Source: Rhodanobacteraceae bacterium (GTDB taxonomy: Bacteria > Pseudomonadota > Gammaproteobacteria > Xanthomonadales > SZUA-5). Taken from it: DNA of 10,735 nt. Location of the stretch: assembly GCA_003233535.1 (NCBI GenBank), contig QIMA01000298.1, positions 1 to 10,735 of the forward strand. Direction: 5' to 3'. Within the stretch, counting starts at the first letter, position 1. Each line of letters opens with the position of its first letter. Positions 1-7,277 of this stretch are shown here, piece by piece. Made by a program: the position numbers and the translations under genes. Under the pieces are notes generated by a model. It was not told the DNA's origin and made no database searches. It saw nothing but the letters and a program-made list of their open reading frames with translations.

Positions 1-140
1 CGCGCCCTCGCTAGGCCCTTGATCGCCCAGCGATTTTTTCTCAGTCGGGTGTATGAACCACTACACCGCTCCTGCGGAAAAACCACTGGACGACCAATGT
101 CCTGCGCGATCATCGCGCGAGTTCATGAAATCCCGGGCTA
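1..140. repeat. Left copy of a MITE-like repeat, truncated by the window start
   Basis: Bases 1-66 match 10671-10735 in the same orientation, with one indel and a few substitutions around position 34-40. Bases 120-140 read as an imperfect reverse complement of 10646-10667: TAGCCCGG, then ATTTCAT, then AACT are shared, with one indel and two mismatches. The two window ends are therefore opposite parts of one element that has terminal inverted repeats. A perfect hairpin, GCGCGAT-C-ATCGCGC, lies at 104-118 just inside the terminus. No transposase reading frame is visible. I infer a non-autonomous mobile element or dispersed repeat. Its family is not identified, and its other end lies outside the window. 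Confidence 0.72.
104..118. repeat. Hairpin inside the left repeat element
   Basis: GCGCGAT and ATCGCGC are perfect 7-base inverted arms around a single C. The hairpin sits two bases inside the terminal inverted repeat of the left element. No T-run follows it, so it is more likely a structural part of the repeat than a terminator. Confidence 0.55.
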
Positions 141-170
141 GAATACGCCGTCGACTTGCTCTACGATCGA

Positions 171-199
171 TTGCGAGCGAGCCCAGCATGATAGCTAAT
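171..199 (+). promoter_or_regulatory. Weak candidate sigma-70 promoter ahead of kdsD
   Basis: TTGCGA at 171-176 and GCTAAT at 194-199 are separated by 17 bases, giving four of six matches to each consensus box. The site lies 35 bases upstream of the chosen kdsD start and downstream of the repeat element, so a promoter for the whole gene block could sit here. The match is weak and could be chance. It is listed because it is the best candidate in the only upstream leader available. Confidence 0.25.
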
Positions 200-234
200 T
201 GCACACTTCCCCACAAAACTGTTTTCCGCTATCT

Positions 235-1257
235 ATGAATGCTGCCGTCTCGCCGCTGCCGATTCCGACCTCGAACCCCACTTTAGACGATGCGTTAATT
301 GCCGATACTGGGCGCAAAGTGGTGGAGATCGAAGCGCACGCGATTGCTGATTTGCGCGGGCGCATAGATGAAGCATTTGTTCGTGCCTGCCACCTGTTGA
401 TCACCTGCAAGGGGCGCGTCGTCGTATCCGGTATCGGCAAGTCGGGGCACATTGCGAGAAAGATCGCAGCGACGCTGGCAAGTACCGGCACGCCGGCGTT
501 TTTCGTCCACCCGGCCGAGGCCAGTCACGGCGATCTGGGCATGATCACGCCCAATGACGTGGTCGTGGCGCTGTCCAACTCGGGCGAGACCGACGAGTTG
601 TTGACCATTCTGCCCGTGGTTAAGCGCAAGGGTGTGCCGCTGGTGACAATGACCGGCAATGCCGATAGCACGCTTGCCAGGTTGGCCGACGTGCATCTCG
701 ATGTGGGCGTTAGCGAAGAAGCCTGCCCGCTGGGATTGGCGCCTACCGCTAGCACCACGGCAGCGCTGGTGATGGGTGATGCGCTGGCGATTGCGATGCT
801 AGAAGCGACAGGCTTCACTTCTGATGATTTCGCTGCGAGCCATCCTGCGGGGCAGTTGGGGCGCCGACTGCTTGTGCATATTTATGACGTTATGCATCGC
901 GGCAATGAAGTCCCGCGAGTTGCCGCGGACGCGACGGTTGCTCAAGCGGTGATGGAGGTGACCAACAAGAATTTGGGCATGACCGCCATCGTCGATGAGA
1001 ACGACCAGCTACTCGGCGTGTTCACCGATGGCGATTTGCGCCGCACCCTGGACGATCAGTCCCTCGATTTGCGTACGACGCCGGTTACTCACGTGATGAC
1101 TTGCGGCGGCAAAACTATTCAGGCAGATCGACTAGCGATTGAGGCTGCGAAGATGATGGAACACCACAAAATCAACGCGATATTGGTCGCCGATGAAGAA
1201 GGTCGGCTGGTCGGTGCTCTGAATTTTCATGATTTGCTGCGCGCGCGCGTCATTTAG
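235..1257 (+). CDS. kdsD: Arabinose-5-phosphate isomerase KdsD
   Basis: This cytosolic enzyme interconverts ribulose 5-phosphate and arabinose 5-phosphate, the first step of KDO synthesis for lipopolysaccharide. The 340-residue protein has an N-terminal SIS sugar-isomerase domain (about residues 40-180) with SGIGKSGH at 65-72, ASHGDLG at 96-102 and SNSGETDE at 114-121. Two CBS domains follow, at about 218-275 and 280-338. The four residues I recall as catalytic in E. coli KdsD (Lys59, Glu111, Glu152, His193) map with a constant +10 offset to Lys69, Glu121, Glu162 and His203, all present. I chose ATG at 235. An in-frame TTG at 199 would add 12 residues that look unlike the family. No clear ribosome-binding site precedes either start. 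It is the first gene of the block and is followed 50 bases later by kdsC, the usual partner. Confidence 0.95.
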   Translation: MNAAVSPLPIPTSNPTLDDALIADTGRKVVEIEAHAIADLRGRIDEAFVRACHLLITCKGRVVVSGIGKSGHIARKIAATLASTGTPAFFVHPAEASHGDLGMITPNDVVVALSNSGETDELLTILPVVKRKGVPLVTMTGNADSTLARLADVHLDVGVSEEACPLGLAPTASTTAALVMGDALAIAMLEATGFTSDDFAASHPAGQLGRRLLVHIYDVMHRGNEVPRVAADATVAQAVMEVTNKNLGMTAIVDENDQLLGVFTDGDLRRTLDDQSLDLRTTPVTHVMTCGGKTIQADRLAIEAAKMMEHHKINAILVADEEGRLVGALNFHDLLRARVI

Positions 1258-1307
1258 GCACTAAGCTCAGAACTCGTGACCCCCACACTGAGGAAGGATC
1301 GTCGCCA

Positions 1308-1829
1308 ATGCAGTGCAGGCTGAGCGCCGAGCAATTGGAACAGCGAGCCGCTGCCGTCCGTCTTGCGGTATTTGACGTCGATGGAGTCCTTACCGACGGC
1401 GGTTTGTTGTTCAACCATGAAGGGCAGGAAAGTAAGCGCTTTCACGCACACGATGGCATAGGCCTGAAGCGTTTGATGCGCGCAGGAATAGAGGTGGCGG
1501 TGATTACCGCACGCAGCAGTGAAGTTGTACGAATCCGTATGGCGGAACTGGGCATCAATCATGTCTATCAAGGCGAGAGCGAGAAGCTCACGTGTTTGCG
1601 CGGGCTCGGCGAGCGCTTGAATCTAGCGATGGAGCAAGTTTGCTACGCAGGCGATGACGCACCGGATCGAGCCTGCATGCAGGCGGTCGGGTTAGCGTGC
1701 AGTGTTGCCGATGCAACAGACGATGCGCTGAGCGTCGCCCACTGGGTGACCAGCCGAGGCGGTGGGCAAGGCGCTGTCAGGCAAATTTGCGACCTGCTCA
1801 TTGCGGCGCAGGACACGAACGGGCAGTGA
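1308..1829 (+). CDS. kdsC: KDO-8-phosphate phosphatase KdsC
   Basis: KdsC removes phosphate from 3-deoxy-D-manno-octulosonate 8-phosphate to release KDO, in the cytosol. The 173-residue length fits this cap-less, tetrameric HAD subfamily. HAD motif I is FDVDGVLTDG at 22-31, with nucleophile Asp23 and acid/base Asp25. Motif II is ITARSS with Thr67, motif III is Lys93 in GESEK, and motif IV is GDD at 115-117. The C-terminal TSRGGGQGAVR loop is also typical of the family. AGGAAGGA at 1291-1298 is a good ribosome-binding site nine bases before the ATG. The stop codon overlaps the GTG start proposed for lptC. In some bacteria KdsC activity is replaceable by another phosphatase, but nothing here suggests loss of function. 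Confidence 0.95.
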   Translation: MQCRLSAEQLEQRAAAVRLAVFDVDGVLTDGGLLFNHEGQESKRFHAHDGIGLKRLMRAGIEVAVITARSSEVVRIRMAELGINHVYQGESEKLTCLRGLGERLNLAMEQVCYAGDDAPDRACMQAVGLACSVADATDDALSVAHWVTSRGGGQGAVRQICDLLIAAQDTNGQ

Positions 1830-2392
1830 GGCCACCGAGCAAATTTGGCTTCGGCGCGGTTTTGCTCGGCATCGGTGTCGCTGTGGGGAGTTTTGTGCTG
1901 CGCCAGTATTGGATGCCCGAGGCGGAAAATCGGGTCGAGTCTGTCCTGGCATCCATGGATTTCGAGGCGCGTGATCTGAGCGTCCGTCGTTATGATCCGA
2001 ACGGTTCGCCCGGCTTTGACCTGTGGGCCCCGCTTGCGCAACGACAGAACGCAGAAGATGCGCTTACCCTGATTGACGCGAATTTTGTCTTTGCTGACGG
2101 TGATGGCGAGGCTGGCTGGCATGGACAAGCTCCCCAGGCGCTGGTCAACAACGACGGCCAGCCGTTGCAGTTGCTGGGCGGGGTCATGCTCGAGCATCCG
2201 CACAGCAAGACTACGCTGCACACTGAATCGATGACGCTTGATCCGCAAGCGCGACGGGCGTGGGGCGAACAGCCTGTGCGTTTGGAGCGAGTTGGTTCGG
2301 TGGTTGAGAGCGAGCAATTCAACGTCGATTTAGACAGCGATTTGGTAAGCTTGAACGGTAAAGTGCGAGGTCGTTTTAGCGGCCATAAATGA
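1826..2392 (+). CDS. lptC: LPS export protein LptC
   Basis: LptC is the single-span inner-membrane subunit of the LptB2FGC extractor. It receives lipopolysaccharide and hands it to LptA in the periplasm. The frame has no ATG near the kdsC end, but a GTG at 1826 overlaps the kdsC stop (GTGA) and gives 188 residues, close to the roughly 190 usual for the family. Residues 8-25 (FGFGAVLLGIGVAVGSFV) form the membrane anchor after a short N-terminus (VRPPSKF). The rest is a periplasmic beta-jellyroll typical of the OstA/LptC fold, containing GFDLWAP and EQFNVDLDSDLVSLNGKV near the C-terminus. Primary sequence is poorly conserved in this family, so placement between kdsC and lptA and the anchor-plus-beta layout carry much of the assignment. 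Longer in-frame starts such as 1697 lie inside kdsC and encode Arg/Cys-rich shadow sequence. Confidence 0.88.
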   Translation: MRPPSKFGFGAVLLGIGVAVGSFVLRQYWMPEAENRVESVLASMDFEARDLSVRRYDPNGSPGFDLWAPLAQRQNAEDALTLIDANFVFADGDGEAGWHGQAPQALVNNDGQPLQLLGGVMLEHPHSKTTLHTESMTLDPQARRAWGEQPVRLERVGSVVESEQFNVDLDSDLVSLNGKVRGRFSGHK

Positions 2393-2994
2393 CTCTAGGA
2401 GTGATCGCCGTGGAAGGAACAGGAAGTGAGGGCGTGGCTGGTCTGACTGCGAGGGTCGATCGGCGTCGACGATGTCTGGCCCTAGGCATAGCTCTGTTGC
2501 TGCTCAGCGTTCCCGCGTTCGCGCTCAAAAACGACCGCAAGCAGCCGCTGGATGTGGCCGCCGACCGGTCCGAAAGTAGCGTTGATGGATCGACCACGAC
2601 ATTGACCGGCAATGTGGAGATTCAACAGGGCAGCCTGCAGGCGAGCGCGGCGCGTGCGGATGTGACTCAGACCAACGGCGTAGTCTCACGCGTGGTGCTA
2701 ACCGGCAACCCGGCGCGCCTGAGTCAACGCCTAGACGGCGGACAGGGGCAAATGAACGGACTGGCTAGTCGGATTGACTATGAGCTGACCGTTGACCGAA
2801 TCACTCTGCAAGGGGGCGTTCGTCTGGAACGGCCGCAGGGGATAATGGAATCTGAAAAGATCATTTATCGCGTCGATAGCGGACAATTGGACGCTGGCGG
2901 CGATGGCAATCGGGTCACGTTCCGAATTGAACCGAAAGTGGACGAAGTCGCAGCGCCAGACGTAGTACCCTCACCCGCTGACGGTCGTCCATGA
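2389..2994 (+). CDS. lptA: LPS transport periplasmic protein LptA
   Basis: LptA forms the periplasmic beta-jellyroll bridge that carries lipopolysaccharide from LptC to LptD. An Arg-rich stretch (residues 22-28), a hydrophobic core (29-41) and VPAFA ending at residue 45 make a Sec signal peptide with cleavage likely before LKND. The mature part begins with [11 protein letters not shown] and [16 protein letters not shown], typical of the OstA-like N domain, and contains the [10 protein letters not shown] strand repeat. The C-terminus is an acidic, Pro-rich tail. The start is uncertain. ATG at 2389 overlaps the lptC stop (ATGA) but gives an unusually long n-region. GTG at 2410 lies eight bases after AGGAG at 2397-2401. 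GTG at 2434 would give the most conventional signal peptide. Function is not affected by the choice. Confidence 0.9.
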   Translation: MTLGVIAVEGTGSEGVAGLTARVDRRRRCLALGIALLLLSVPAFALKNDRKQPLDVAADRSESSVDGSTTTLTGNVEIQQGSLQASAARADVTQTNGVVSRVVLTGNPARLSQRLDGGQGQMNGLASRIDYELTVDRITLQGGVRLERPQGIMESEKIIYRVDSGQLDAGGDGNRVTFRIEPKVDEVAAPDVVPSPADGRP

Positions 2995-3737
2995 CGTCTA
3001 GCGTGGCGAGAGCCGCCGGATTGTGTGGACGTAAGCTAGCTAAGGCTTACGCTGGCCGCGAAGTGGTTCACGAATTCAGTTTTGACCTCCAGCCCGGTCA
3101 AATCGTCGGCCTATTGGGCCCCAACGGCGCCGGCAAGACGACCTGCTTCTATATGGTCGTGGGTCTAGTTGAAGCCGACCGCGGCAGCATTCACTTAGAT
3201 GGTCGCGAACTGAGCGGCCTGCCAATGGCCTCGCGCTGTCGCGCTGGCTTAGGCTATTTGCCGCAGGAACCTTCAATTTTTCGGCGCCTAAGCGTGGAGA
3301 ATAATTTGCTGGCAGTGTTGGAACTGCGCCCGGACCTAGCTCGCAAAGATCGGCAGCTGGAAGCCGAGAAACTGATGAGTGAACTGCAAATCACCCATCT
3401 TCGTGATCAACTGGGCGTTAGCCTCTCTGGCGGTGAGCGGCGCCGGGTGGAGATCGCTCGCGCGCTGGCTGGCAATCCGCGCTATATGCTGCTTGATGAG
3501 CCTTTTGCTGGCGTTGATCCGATCACAGTTGGGGAAATTCAGCGTCTGATTGGGCTACTGAAGGCAAAGGGTCTGGGCGTGCTGATTACCGATCATAATG
3601 TTCGCGAGACTTTGGGGATCTGCGATCGAGCCTATGTATTGGCCCAGGGGTCGGTTTTGGCGGAGGGTAATCCGCAAACGCTGTTGGCTGATGAGCGCGT
3701 GCGCGAGGTCTATCTGGGCACGCAGTTCTCGCTTTGA
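2991..3737 (+). CDS. lptB: LPS export ABC transporter ATPase LptB
   Basis: LptB is the cytoplasmic ATPase dimer that drives lipopolysaccharide extraction by LptF and LptG. All ABC motifs are present: Walker A GPNGAGKT at 43-50, Q-loop Gln92 in [12 protein letters not shown], signature LSGGE at 145-149, Walker B YMLLDE ending at Asp169-Glu170, and switch His202 in ITDHNVRE. The [12 protein letters not shown] segment and the final VYLGTQFSL resemble LptB rather than branched-amino-acid ATPases. The 248-residue length is near the usual 240. The start codon overlaps the lptA stop (ATGA at 2991-2994), suggesting coupled translation. The N-terminus is a few residues longer than in E. coli. LptF and LptG are normally encoded elsewhere and are absent here. 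Confidence 0.97.
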   Translation: MTSSVARAAGLCGRKLAKAYAGREVVHEFSFDLQPGQIVGLLGPNGAGKTTCFYMVVGLVEADRGSIHLDGRELSGLPMASRCRAGLGYLPQEPSIFRRLSVENNLLAVLELRPDLARKDRQLEAEKLMSELQITHLRDQLGVSLSGGERRRVEIARALAGNPRYMLLDEPFAGVDPITVGEIQRLIGLLKAKGLGVLITDHNVRETLGICDRAYVLAQGSVLAEGNPQTLLADERVREVYLGTQFSL

Positions 3738-3820
3738 AACGTTCTTAAGTTACCGGCAAATTGCCGATTACTTGCCCCGCGCTCTGGTATCTGTGCTGCT
3801 AACTGAGCAAAATCGGTTCT

Positions 3821-5311
3821 ATGAAGCCTGGACTTTCGCTCCAACTCGGCCAGCATCTGGCATTGACCCCGCAGTTGCGGCAAGCGATTCGTTTGCTCGC
3901 GCTCTCTACGCTTGAACTAAAGGGTGAGTTGACCGACGCGGTGGAGACCAATCCGCTGCTGGAGTTTGATGAAAGCGGCGGCGAAGCCCAGGCCGAACCG
4001 GCAGCTGAGGAGCCGGCGGTCAGCGCTGCGGAAGAGCCGACGGTCAGCGCTGCGGAAGAGCCGGTAGTAGAAGCGCCTAGCGATAGCGAAGGTAGTGCGA
4101 CCAGCGACGTAGAAACCGACTACCAATCAGACGACTCTTGGTCGCTAAGCGGCACTGCGGGGAGCGGCAGTGGCAGTGGCAACGATTCCGACGGCGAGAG
4201 CGCGGAATCGCGGATGAGCGAAGATGAAGATCTTTGTGCACATTTGCTTTGGCAGTTGCACCTCACGCCGCTTAGCGAACGCGATCAAGCGATTGGCGCT
4301 GCACTGATTGAATCGCTTGATCAAGATGGATACTGGCGCGTCGACGCCGAATCGCTAATTGAATCGCTGGCACCAGAGTTGACCGCGGAAGTCGATGAGA
4401 TCGAGGCGCTCCGCCATCGTATACAGCGATTCGACCCGATTGGCGTGGCCAGTCGGGACTTGTCGGACTGTTTAGATGTGCAGCTCAGCGAGTCCCCGCA
4501 AAGCGACGAGATACAGCTGGCTCGAACGTTGGTCCAGGATCACTTGGCCGAACTGGCTCGCGGCGAACAGGCTTTGGCGCGCTTAGCTACGAGCATGCAC
4601 AAATCGGCCGAACAACTCGCGGAGGCGCTTTCGCTGATTCGAGCCCTGGACCCGAAACCCGGTGCGGCCTTCACCACAGAAACGCCGGAATATGTGGTCC
4701 CGGATGCGGTAGTGGTTCGCCGCCAGGGGCAGTGGCAAGTGCGACTCAACCACGAGCTAATGCCCCGGCTGCGGATCAACAGCACCTACGCCAATATGGT
4801 GCGCAGCGTTTCCCGCGACGATGCCAGCTATTTACGTGGTCGATTGCAGGAAGCGCGTTGGCTGATTCGAAGTTTGGAACAGCGCGACGATACGGTCTTG
4901 AAGGTAGCGCAGGCGATCGTGCTGCGCCAAGGCGGCTTTTTGGAGCGGGGCGCGGAGGCAATGAAGCCGATGGTGATGCGAGAAATCGCCGAAGACGTCG
5001 GTGTGCACGAATCCACGGTGTCCCGGGTGACCACCCGGAAGTACCTGCATACTCCTCGCGGAACCTACGAGTTCAAGCATTTTTTCTCTTCACATGTCGC
5101 AACCAAGGACGGCGGTGAAGCTTCCAGTACGGCGATCCAGGCAATGATCAAACGCTTGGTTGAAGAGGAACCGTGCGTGAAGCCGTTGTCTGACAGCAAG
5201 ATCTCGGCCATGTTGAAGGAAAAAGGCATTCTCGTTGCGCGCCGGACCGTGGCAAAATACCGGGAAGCGCTGCGTATTCCCCCCTCACACGAAAGGCAGC
5301 GACCAGCATGA
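3821..5311 (+). CDS. rpoN: RNA polymerase sigma-54 factor RpoN
   Basis: RpoN directs RNA polymerase to -24/-12 promoters that need AAA+ activators. Region I is clear at the N-terminus (LGQHLALTPQLRQAIRLL), followed by an acidic, low-complexity Region II at about residues 50-130. The core-binding domain starts around EDEDLCAHLLWQL. A helix-turn-helix region (EIAEDVGVHESTVSRVTTRK) follows, and the diagnostic RpoN box ARRTVAKYRE lies at 473-482. The 496-residue length is normal for the family. Three 24-bp tandem units fall in Region II. The gene begins 83 bases after lptB with no strong ribosome-binding site, and its placement after lptB and before hpf and ptsN is the classical proteobacterial order. 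The start is supported by the close match of MKPGLSLQLGQHLALTPQL to the usual RpoN N-terminus. Confidence 0.97.
   Translation: MKPGLSLQLGQHLALTPQLRQAIRLLALSTLELKGELTDAVETNPLLEFDESGGEAQAEPAAEEPAVSAAEEPTVSAAEEPVVEAPSDSEGSATSDVETDYQSDDSWSLSGTAGSGSGSGNDSDGESAESRMSEDEDLCAHLLWQLHLTPLSERDQAIGAALIESLDQDGYWRVDAESLIESLAPELTAEVDEIEALRHRIQRFDPIGVASRDLSDCLDVQLSESPQSDEIQLARTLVQDHLAELARGEQALARLATSMHKSAEQLAEALSLIRALDPKPGAAFTTETPEYVVPDAVVVRRQGQWQVRLNHELMPRLRINSTYANMVRSVSRDDASYLRGRLQEARWLIRSLEQRDDTVLKVAQAIVLRQGGFLERGAEAMKPMVMREIAEDVGVHESTVSRVTTRKYLHTPRGTYEFKHFFSSHVATKDGGEASSTAIQAMIKRLVEEEPCVKPLSDSKISAMLKEKGILVARRTVAKYREALRIPPSHERQRPA
4001..4072 (+). repeat. Three 24-bp in-frame tandem repeats within rpoN
   Basis: Units at 4001-4024, 4025-4048 and 4049-4072 each encode eight residues: AAEEPAVS, AAEEPTVS and AAEEPVVE (RpoN residues 61-84). 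Units 1 and 2 are near-identical over the CCG-to-AGC half, and units 2 and 3 share the GCTGCGGAAGAGCCG half. The repeat extends the acidic Region II linker and keeps the frame, so copy-number changes would be tolerated as length variation. Confidence 0.85.
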
Positions 5312-5418
5312 TTGTTCACTCAAGGGATCGTCTTCGGAACGCTGCGGTGTGCTTTGATTAAGATAGTGAACTTGTGTTTCGATATTTCGTTGGCCCACGG
5401 TAGTTTTGCTCGCAACCG

Positions 5419-5431
5419 CCCTTAGTAAGGG
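5419..5431. other. Short hairpin in the rpoN-hpf gap
   Basis: CCCTT and AAGGG are perfect arms around AGT in the 174-base gap between rpoN and hpf. No T-run follows, so it does not look like an intrinsic terminator. The rest of the gap (5312-5485) holds no gene or clear promoter boxes that I can support, apart from the hpf ribosome-binding site. The gap is long compared with the tight junctions elsewhere, so an hpf promoter here is plausible but not shown. Confidence 0.3.
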
Positions 5432-5473
5432 ACGGGTGTTACCGCCAGCGTCAATTGGGGCGCCGGCTACTGC

Positions 5474-5480
5474 AGGAGGA
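5474..5480 (+). promoter_or_regulatory. Strong ribosome-binding site of hpf
   Basis: AGGAGGA lies five bases before the hpf ATG at 5486. It is the best Shine-Dalgarno match in the window and fixes the hpf start. It fits a protein needed in ribosome-like amounts when cells enter stationary phase. Confidence 0.75.
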
Positions 5481-5485
5481 AGTCT

Positions 5486-5806
5486 ATGAAGATCGTGCTG
5501 ACAGGTCGCCAGATCGACGTCACCCCGGCGTTGAATGACTACGTCCACAGCAAGTTTGACCGTCTCTGTCGCCACTCCGACGACGTACTCGACGTACAGG
5601 TCGTACTCGAGGTGGAAAAGCTCGACCATAAGGCAGAAGCGACGGTGCATCTGCGCGGGAAGGTCGTGCACGCCGATGCTGAAGGGGTGGACATGTACGC
5701 GGCGATAGACCTGCTTGCCGACAAGCTCGATCGACAGGTGCTCAAGCACAAAGAGCGCTCGACTGATCATCATCGAGCTGAGGCTTTGAAAGCTCCAGCG
5801 TTCTGA
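5486..5806 (+). CDS. hpf: Ribosome hibernation-promoting factor, short form (HPF)
   Basis: HPF binds the 30S decoding channel in starved cells and promotes inactive ribosome dimers. The 106-residue protein is the short form: a single beta-alpha-beta-beta-beta-alpha S30AE domain without the C-terminal dimerisation domain of long HPFs. Recognisable segments are MKIVLTGRQIDVTPALNDYV at the start and HADAEGVDMYAAIDLLADKL at the end of the fold, followed by a basic, His-rich tail. Short HPF classically needs a separate RMF protein to make 100S ribosomes; RMF is not in this window. The gene is preceded by AGGAGGA and a 174-base gap, and is followed 42 bases later by ptsN. Its position between rpoN and ptsN is conserved in proteobacteria. 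Confidence 0.95.
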   Translation: MKIVLTGRQIDVTPALNDYVHSKFDRLCRHSDDVLDVQVVLEVEKLDHKAEATVHLRGKVVHADAEGVDMYAAIDLLADKLDRQVLKHKERSTDHHRAEALKAPAF

Positions 5807-5848
5807 ATCACTTCGATTTTCTTAAGCCAACAAGGCGAGGTCCGGTAC

Positions 5849-6319
5849 GTGCAATTGGTCGATCTTTTAGGTCCTGCTAGAACTCAGGCCGGCCTCGCCA
5901 TCGCCAGCAAGAAGCGTTTGCTAGAGCACCTTTCGCGGATGCTTGCCGAGGACGGCGATGCTGAGCTGACGAGGGTGATCTTTGATGGTTTGGTTACTCG
6001 CGAAAAGATGGGTTCCACTGGGCTTGGCAACGGCATCGCCATTCCGCACGGCAGGATCCGGGCGGACATCGCACCGGTGGCTGCCTTTGTACGGCTGCGC
6101 GACCGCATCCCTTTCGACGAAGTTGATGGCGACGGCGTGGACTTGATTTTGGCCATGGTCGTGCCGGACCATTTCACCGATCAGCATCTGAAACTTCTGG
6201 CTTTACTGGCAGAAATGTTTGATCAGGCCGATGTGGTTGCGGCGTTACGCAACGCTCCCGATGACGCGAGTCTCTATCAGATTCTCGCCGAGTGGCGACC
6301 AAAGCGAGGAGCCGCATGA
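5849..6319 (+). CDS. ptsN: Nitrogen-type PTS EIIA protein PtsN
   Basis: PtsN (EIIA-Ntr) is the end acceptor of the regulatory PTS phosphorelay. In enterics its phosphorylation state controls potassium transport and other processes, not sugar uptake. The 156-residue protein has the fructose/mannitol-type EIIA domain, with the phospho-accepting His67 in GNGIAIPHGR and the usual SREK-like segment, here TREKMGSTGLGNG. PFDEVDGDGVDLILAMVVP and HLKLLALLAEMF also match the family. The start is a GTG at 5849, eight bases after a purine-rich AAGGCGAGG at 5832-5840; no better ATG exists upstream. The stop codon overlaps the hprK start (ATGA at 6316-6319). Confidence 0.95.
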   Translation: MQLVDLLGPARTQAGLAIASKKRLLEHLSRMLAEDGDAELTRVIFDGLVTREKMGSTGLGNGIAIPHGRIRADIAPVAAFVRLRDRIPFDEVDGDGVDLILAMVVPDHFTDQHLKLLALLAEMFDQADVVAALRNAPDDASLYQILAEWRPKRGAA

Positions 6320-7263
6320 CGCGCAGTATCTCGGTTGCCGCGCTGTTCGATGACCTGAGCGCAAGGCTGAGACTGAGTTGGGCGCAGCCGGAGAACGGCG
6401 GCCAGACCTCTATTGATGCCAGCGAGCATCGCGCCAAACGGCCAACGCTGGTCGGTTATCTGAATCTGATTCATCCGAACAAGATTCAGATCTTCGGCCG
6501 AGAAGAGATCCTGTACCTGGATAACCTGGCGGAGCGCACTCGGCGCAACACGCTAAAGCGGATAATCGAGCTCAAGCCGGCGGTGATCTTGGTCTCGCGT
6601 GGGCAACCGGTGCCCGAGGACCTGCAGCTAGCCGCAACGAAGGAGGGCGTCGCGTTGTGGACCTCGCCGCTGCGCGGGCACGAGTTGCTTACGTATTTGC
6701 AGTACCACTTAGCGCGCTCCTTGGCCGAGCGAATTACGCTGCATGGCGTGTTCTTGGAAGTGTATTCGATTGGCGTGCTGTTAACCGGGGCGAGCGGTTC
6801 GGGCAAGAGCGAGCTGGCGCTGGAACTGATTACCCGCGGACATCGATTGATTGCCGATGATGCCGCTGAGTTCACGCTAATCGCACCTGACGTCATCGAC
6901 GGTACTTGTCCGGAACTACTGCGCGACTGCCTGGAGGTTAGAGGTTTGGGCGTACTCAACGTGCGCAACATGTTTGGTGATACGGCGGTAAAGAAAAACA
7001 AATACTTAAGGCTTGTTCTTCATCTAGAACTTGAAGAAGAGGTCAATACCAATGATCCGGAAACGCGGCTATTTGGGAACATCAGTTCGCGCTCAGTGCT
7101 GGGCGTAGAGGTCCCGCAAATGGCCATTCCCGTGGCGGCTGGGCGAAATTTGGCGGTACTGGTAGAGGCCGCTGTGAGAAACCACGTGCTCAAGTCTGGT
7201 GGTATAGACGCAGCACGGATTTTCATCGATCGACAGGCGCATCAGATGCGCCGAGTTAAGTAG
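6316..7263 (+). CDS. hprK: HPr kinase/phosphorylase HprK
   Basis: HprK phosphorylates and dephosphorylates HPr on Ser46. The 315-residue protein has the N-terminal MurF-like domain (about 1-130) and the C-terminal P-loop kinase domain. Motifs visible are His143 before the P-loop, Walker A GASGSGKS at 158-165, LIADDAAEF with Asp181-Asp182, and the family signature EVRGLGVLNV at about 207-216. The final third carries the LRLVLHLE and GRNLAVLVEAAVRNHVLK segments seen in the family. I chose ATG at 6316, overlapping the ptsN stop, because MTRSISVAALFDDLSARLRL matches typical HprK N-termini. GAGGAG lies at 6306-6311. An ATG at 6292 would add eight residues. HprK is a hallmark of Firmicutes but is also known in several proteobacterial groups, usually near rapZ and HPr genes as here. 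Confidence 0.95.
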   Translation: MTRSISVAALFDDLSARLRLSWAQPENGGQTSIDASEHRAKRPTLVGYLNLIHPNKIQIFGREEILYLDNLAERTRRNTLKRIIELKPAVILVSRGQPVPEDLQLAATKEGVALWTSPLRGHELLTYLQYHLARSLAERITLHGVFLEVYSIGVLLTGASGSGKSELALELITRGHRLIADDAAEFTLIAPDVIDGTCPELLRDCLEVRGLGVLNVRNMFGDTAVKKNKYLRLVLHLELEEEVNTNDPETRLFGNISSRSVLGVEVPQMAIPVAAGRNLAVLVEAAVRNHVLKSGGIDAARIFIDRQAHQMRRVK

Positions 7264-7277
7264 GATAAGAATGCAGC

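Noticed and set aside
1..66. Terminal direct repeat as evidence of a circular replicon
   Set aside because: The two copies differ by an indel and several substitutions, and their flanking sequences show opposite ends of an element, so they are not an assembly overlap.
199..237. TTG start for kdsD at 199
   Set aside because: The 12 extra residues are not family-like and there is no ribosome-binding site. The ATG at 235 gives a normal-length protein.
53..238. 61-residue plus-strand reading frame spanning the left repeat and the kdsD leader
   Set aside because: It starts inside the repeat, runs through its inverted terminus and hairpin, and ends at the kdsD start. It resembles no protein I know, and the composition is Arg-rich shadow coding.
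1643..2317. 224-residue minus-strand reading frame opposite kdsC and lptC
   Set aside because: It lies entirely antisense to two well-supported genes, has no recognisable domain, and is expected by chance in GC-rich coding DNA.
3754..3766. CGGCAAATTGCCG inverted repeat between lptB and rpoN
   Set aside because: The arms are short with almost no loop and no T-run. The site could bind a dimeric regulator, but there is no second copy or conservation evidence in the window.
5391..5411. Sigma-54-like promoter: TGGCCCACGG followed by TTTTGCT upstream of hpf
   Set aside because: The GG and GC elements are 14 bases apart instead of the required 10, and the alternative GG leaves only 7. Sigma-54 is strict on this spacing.
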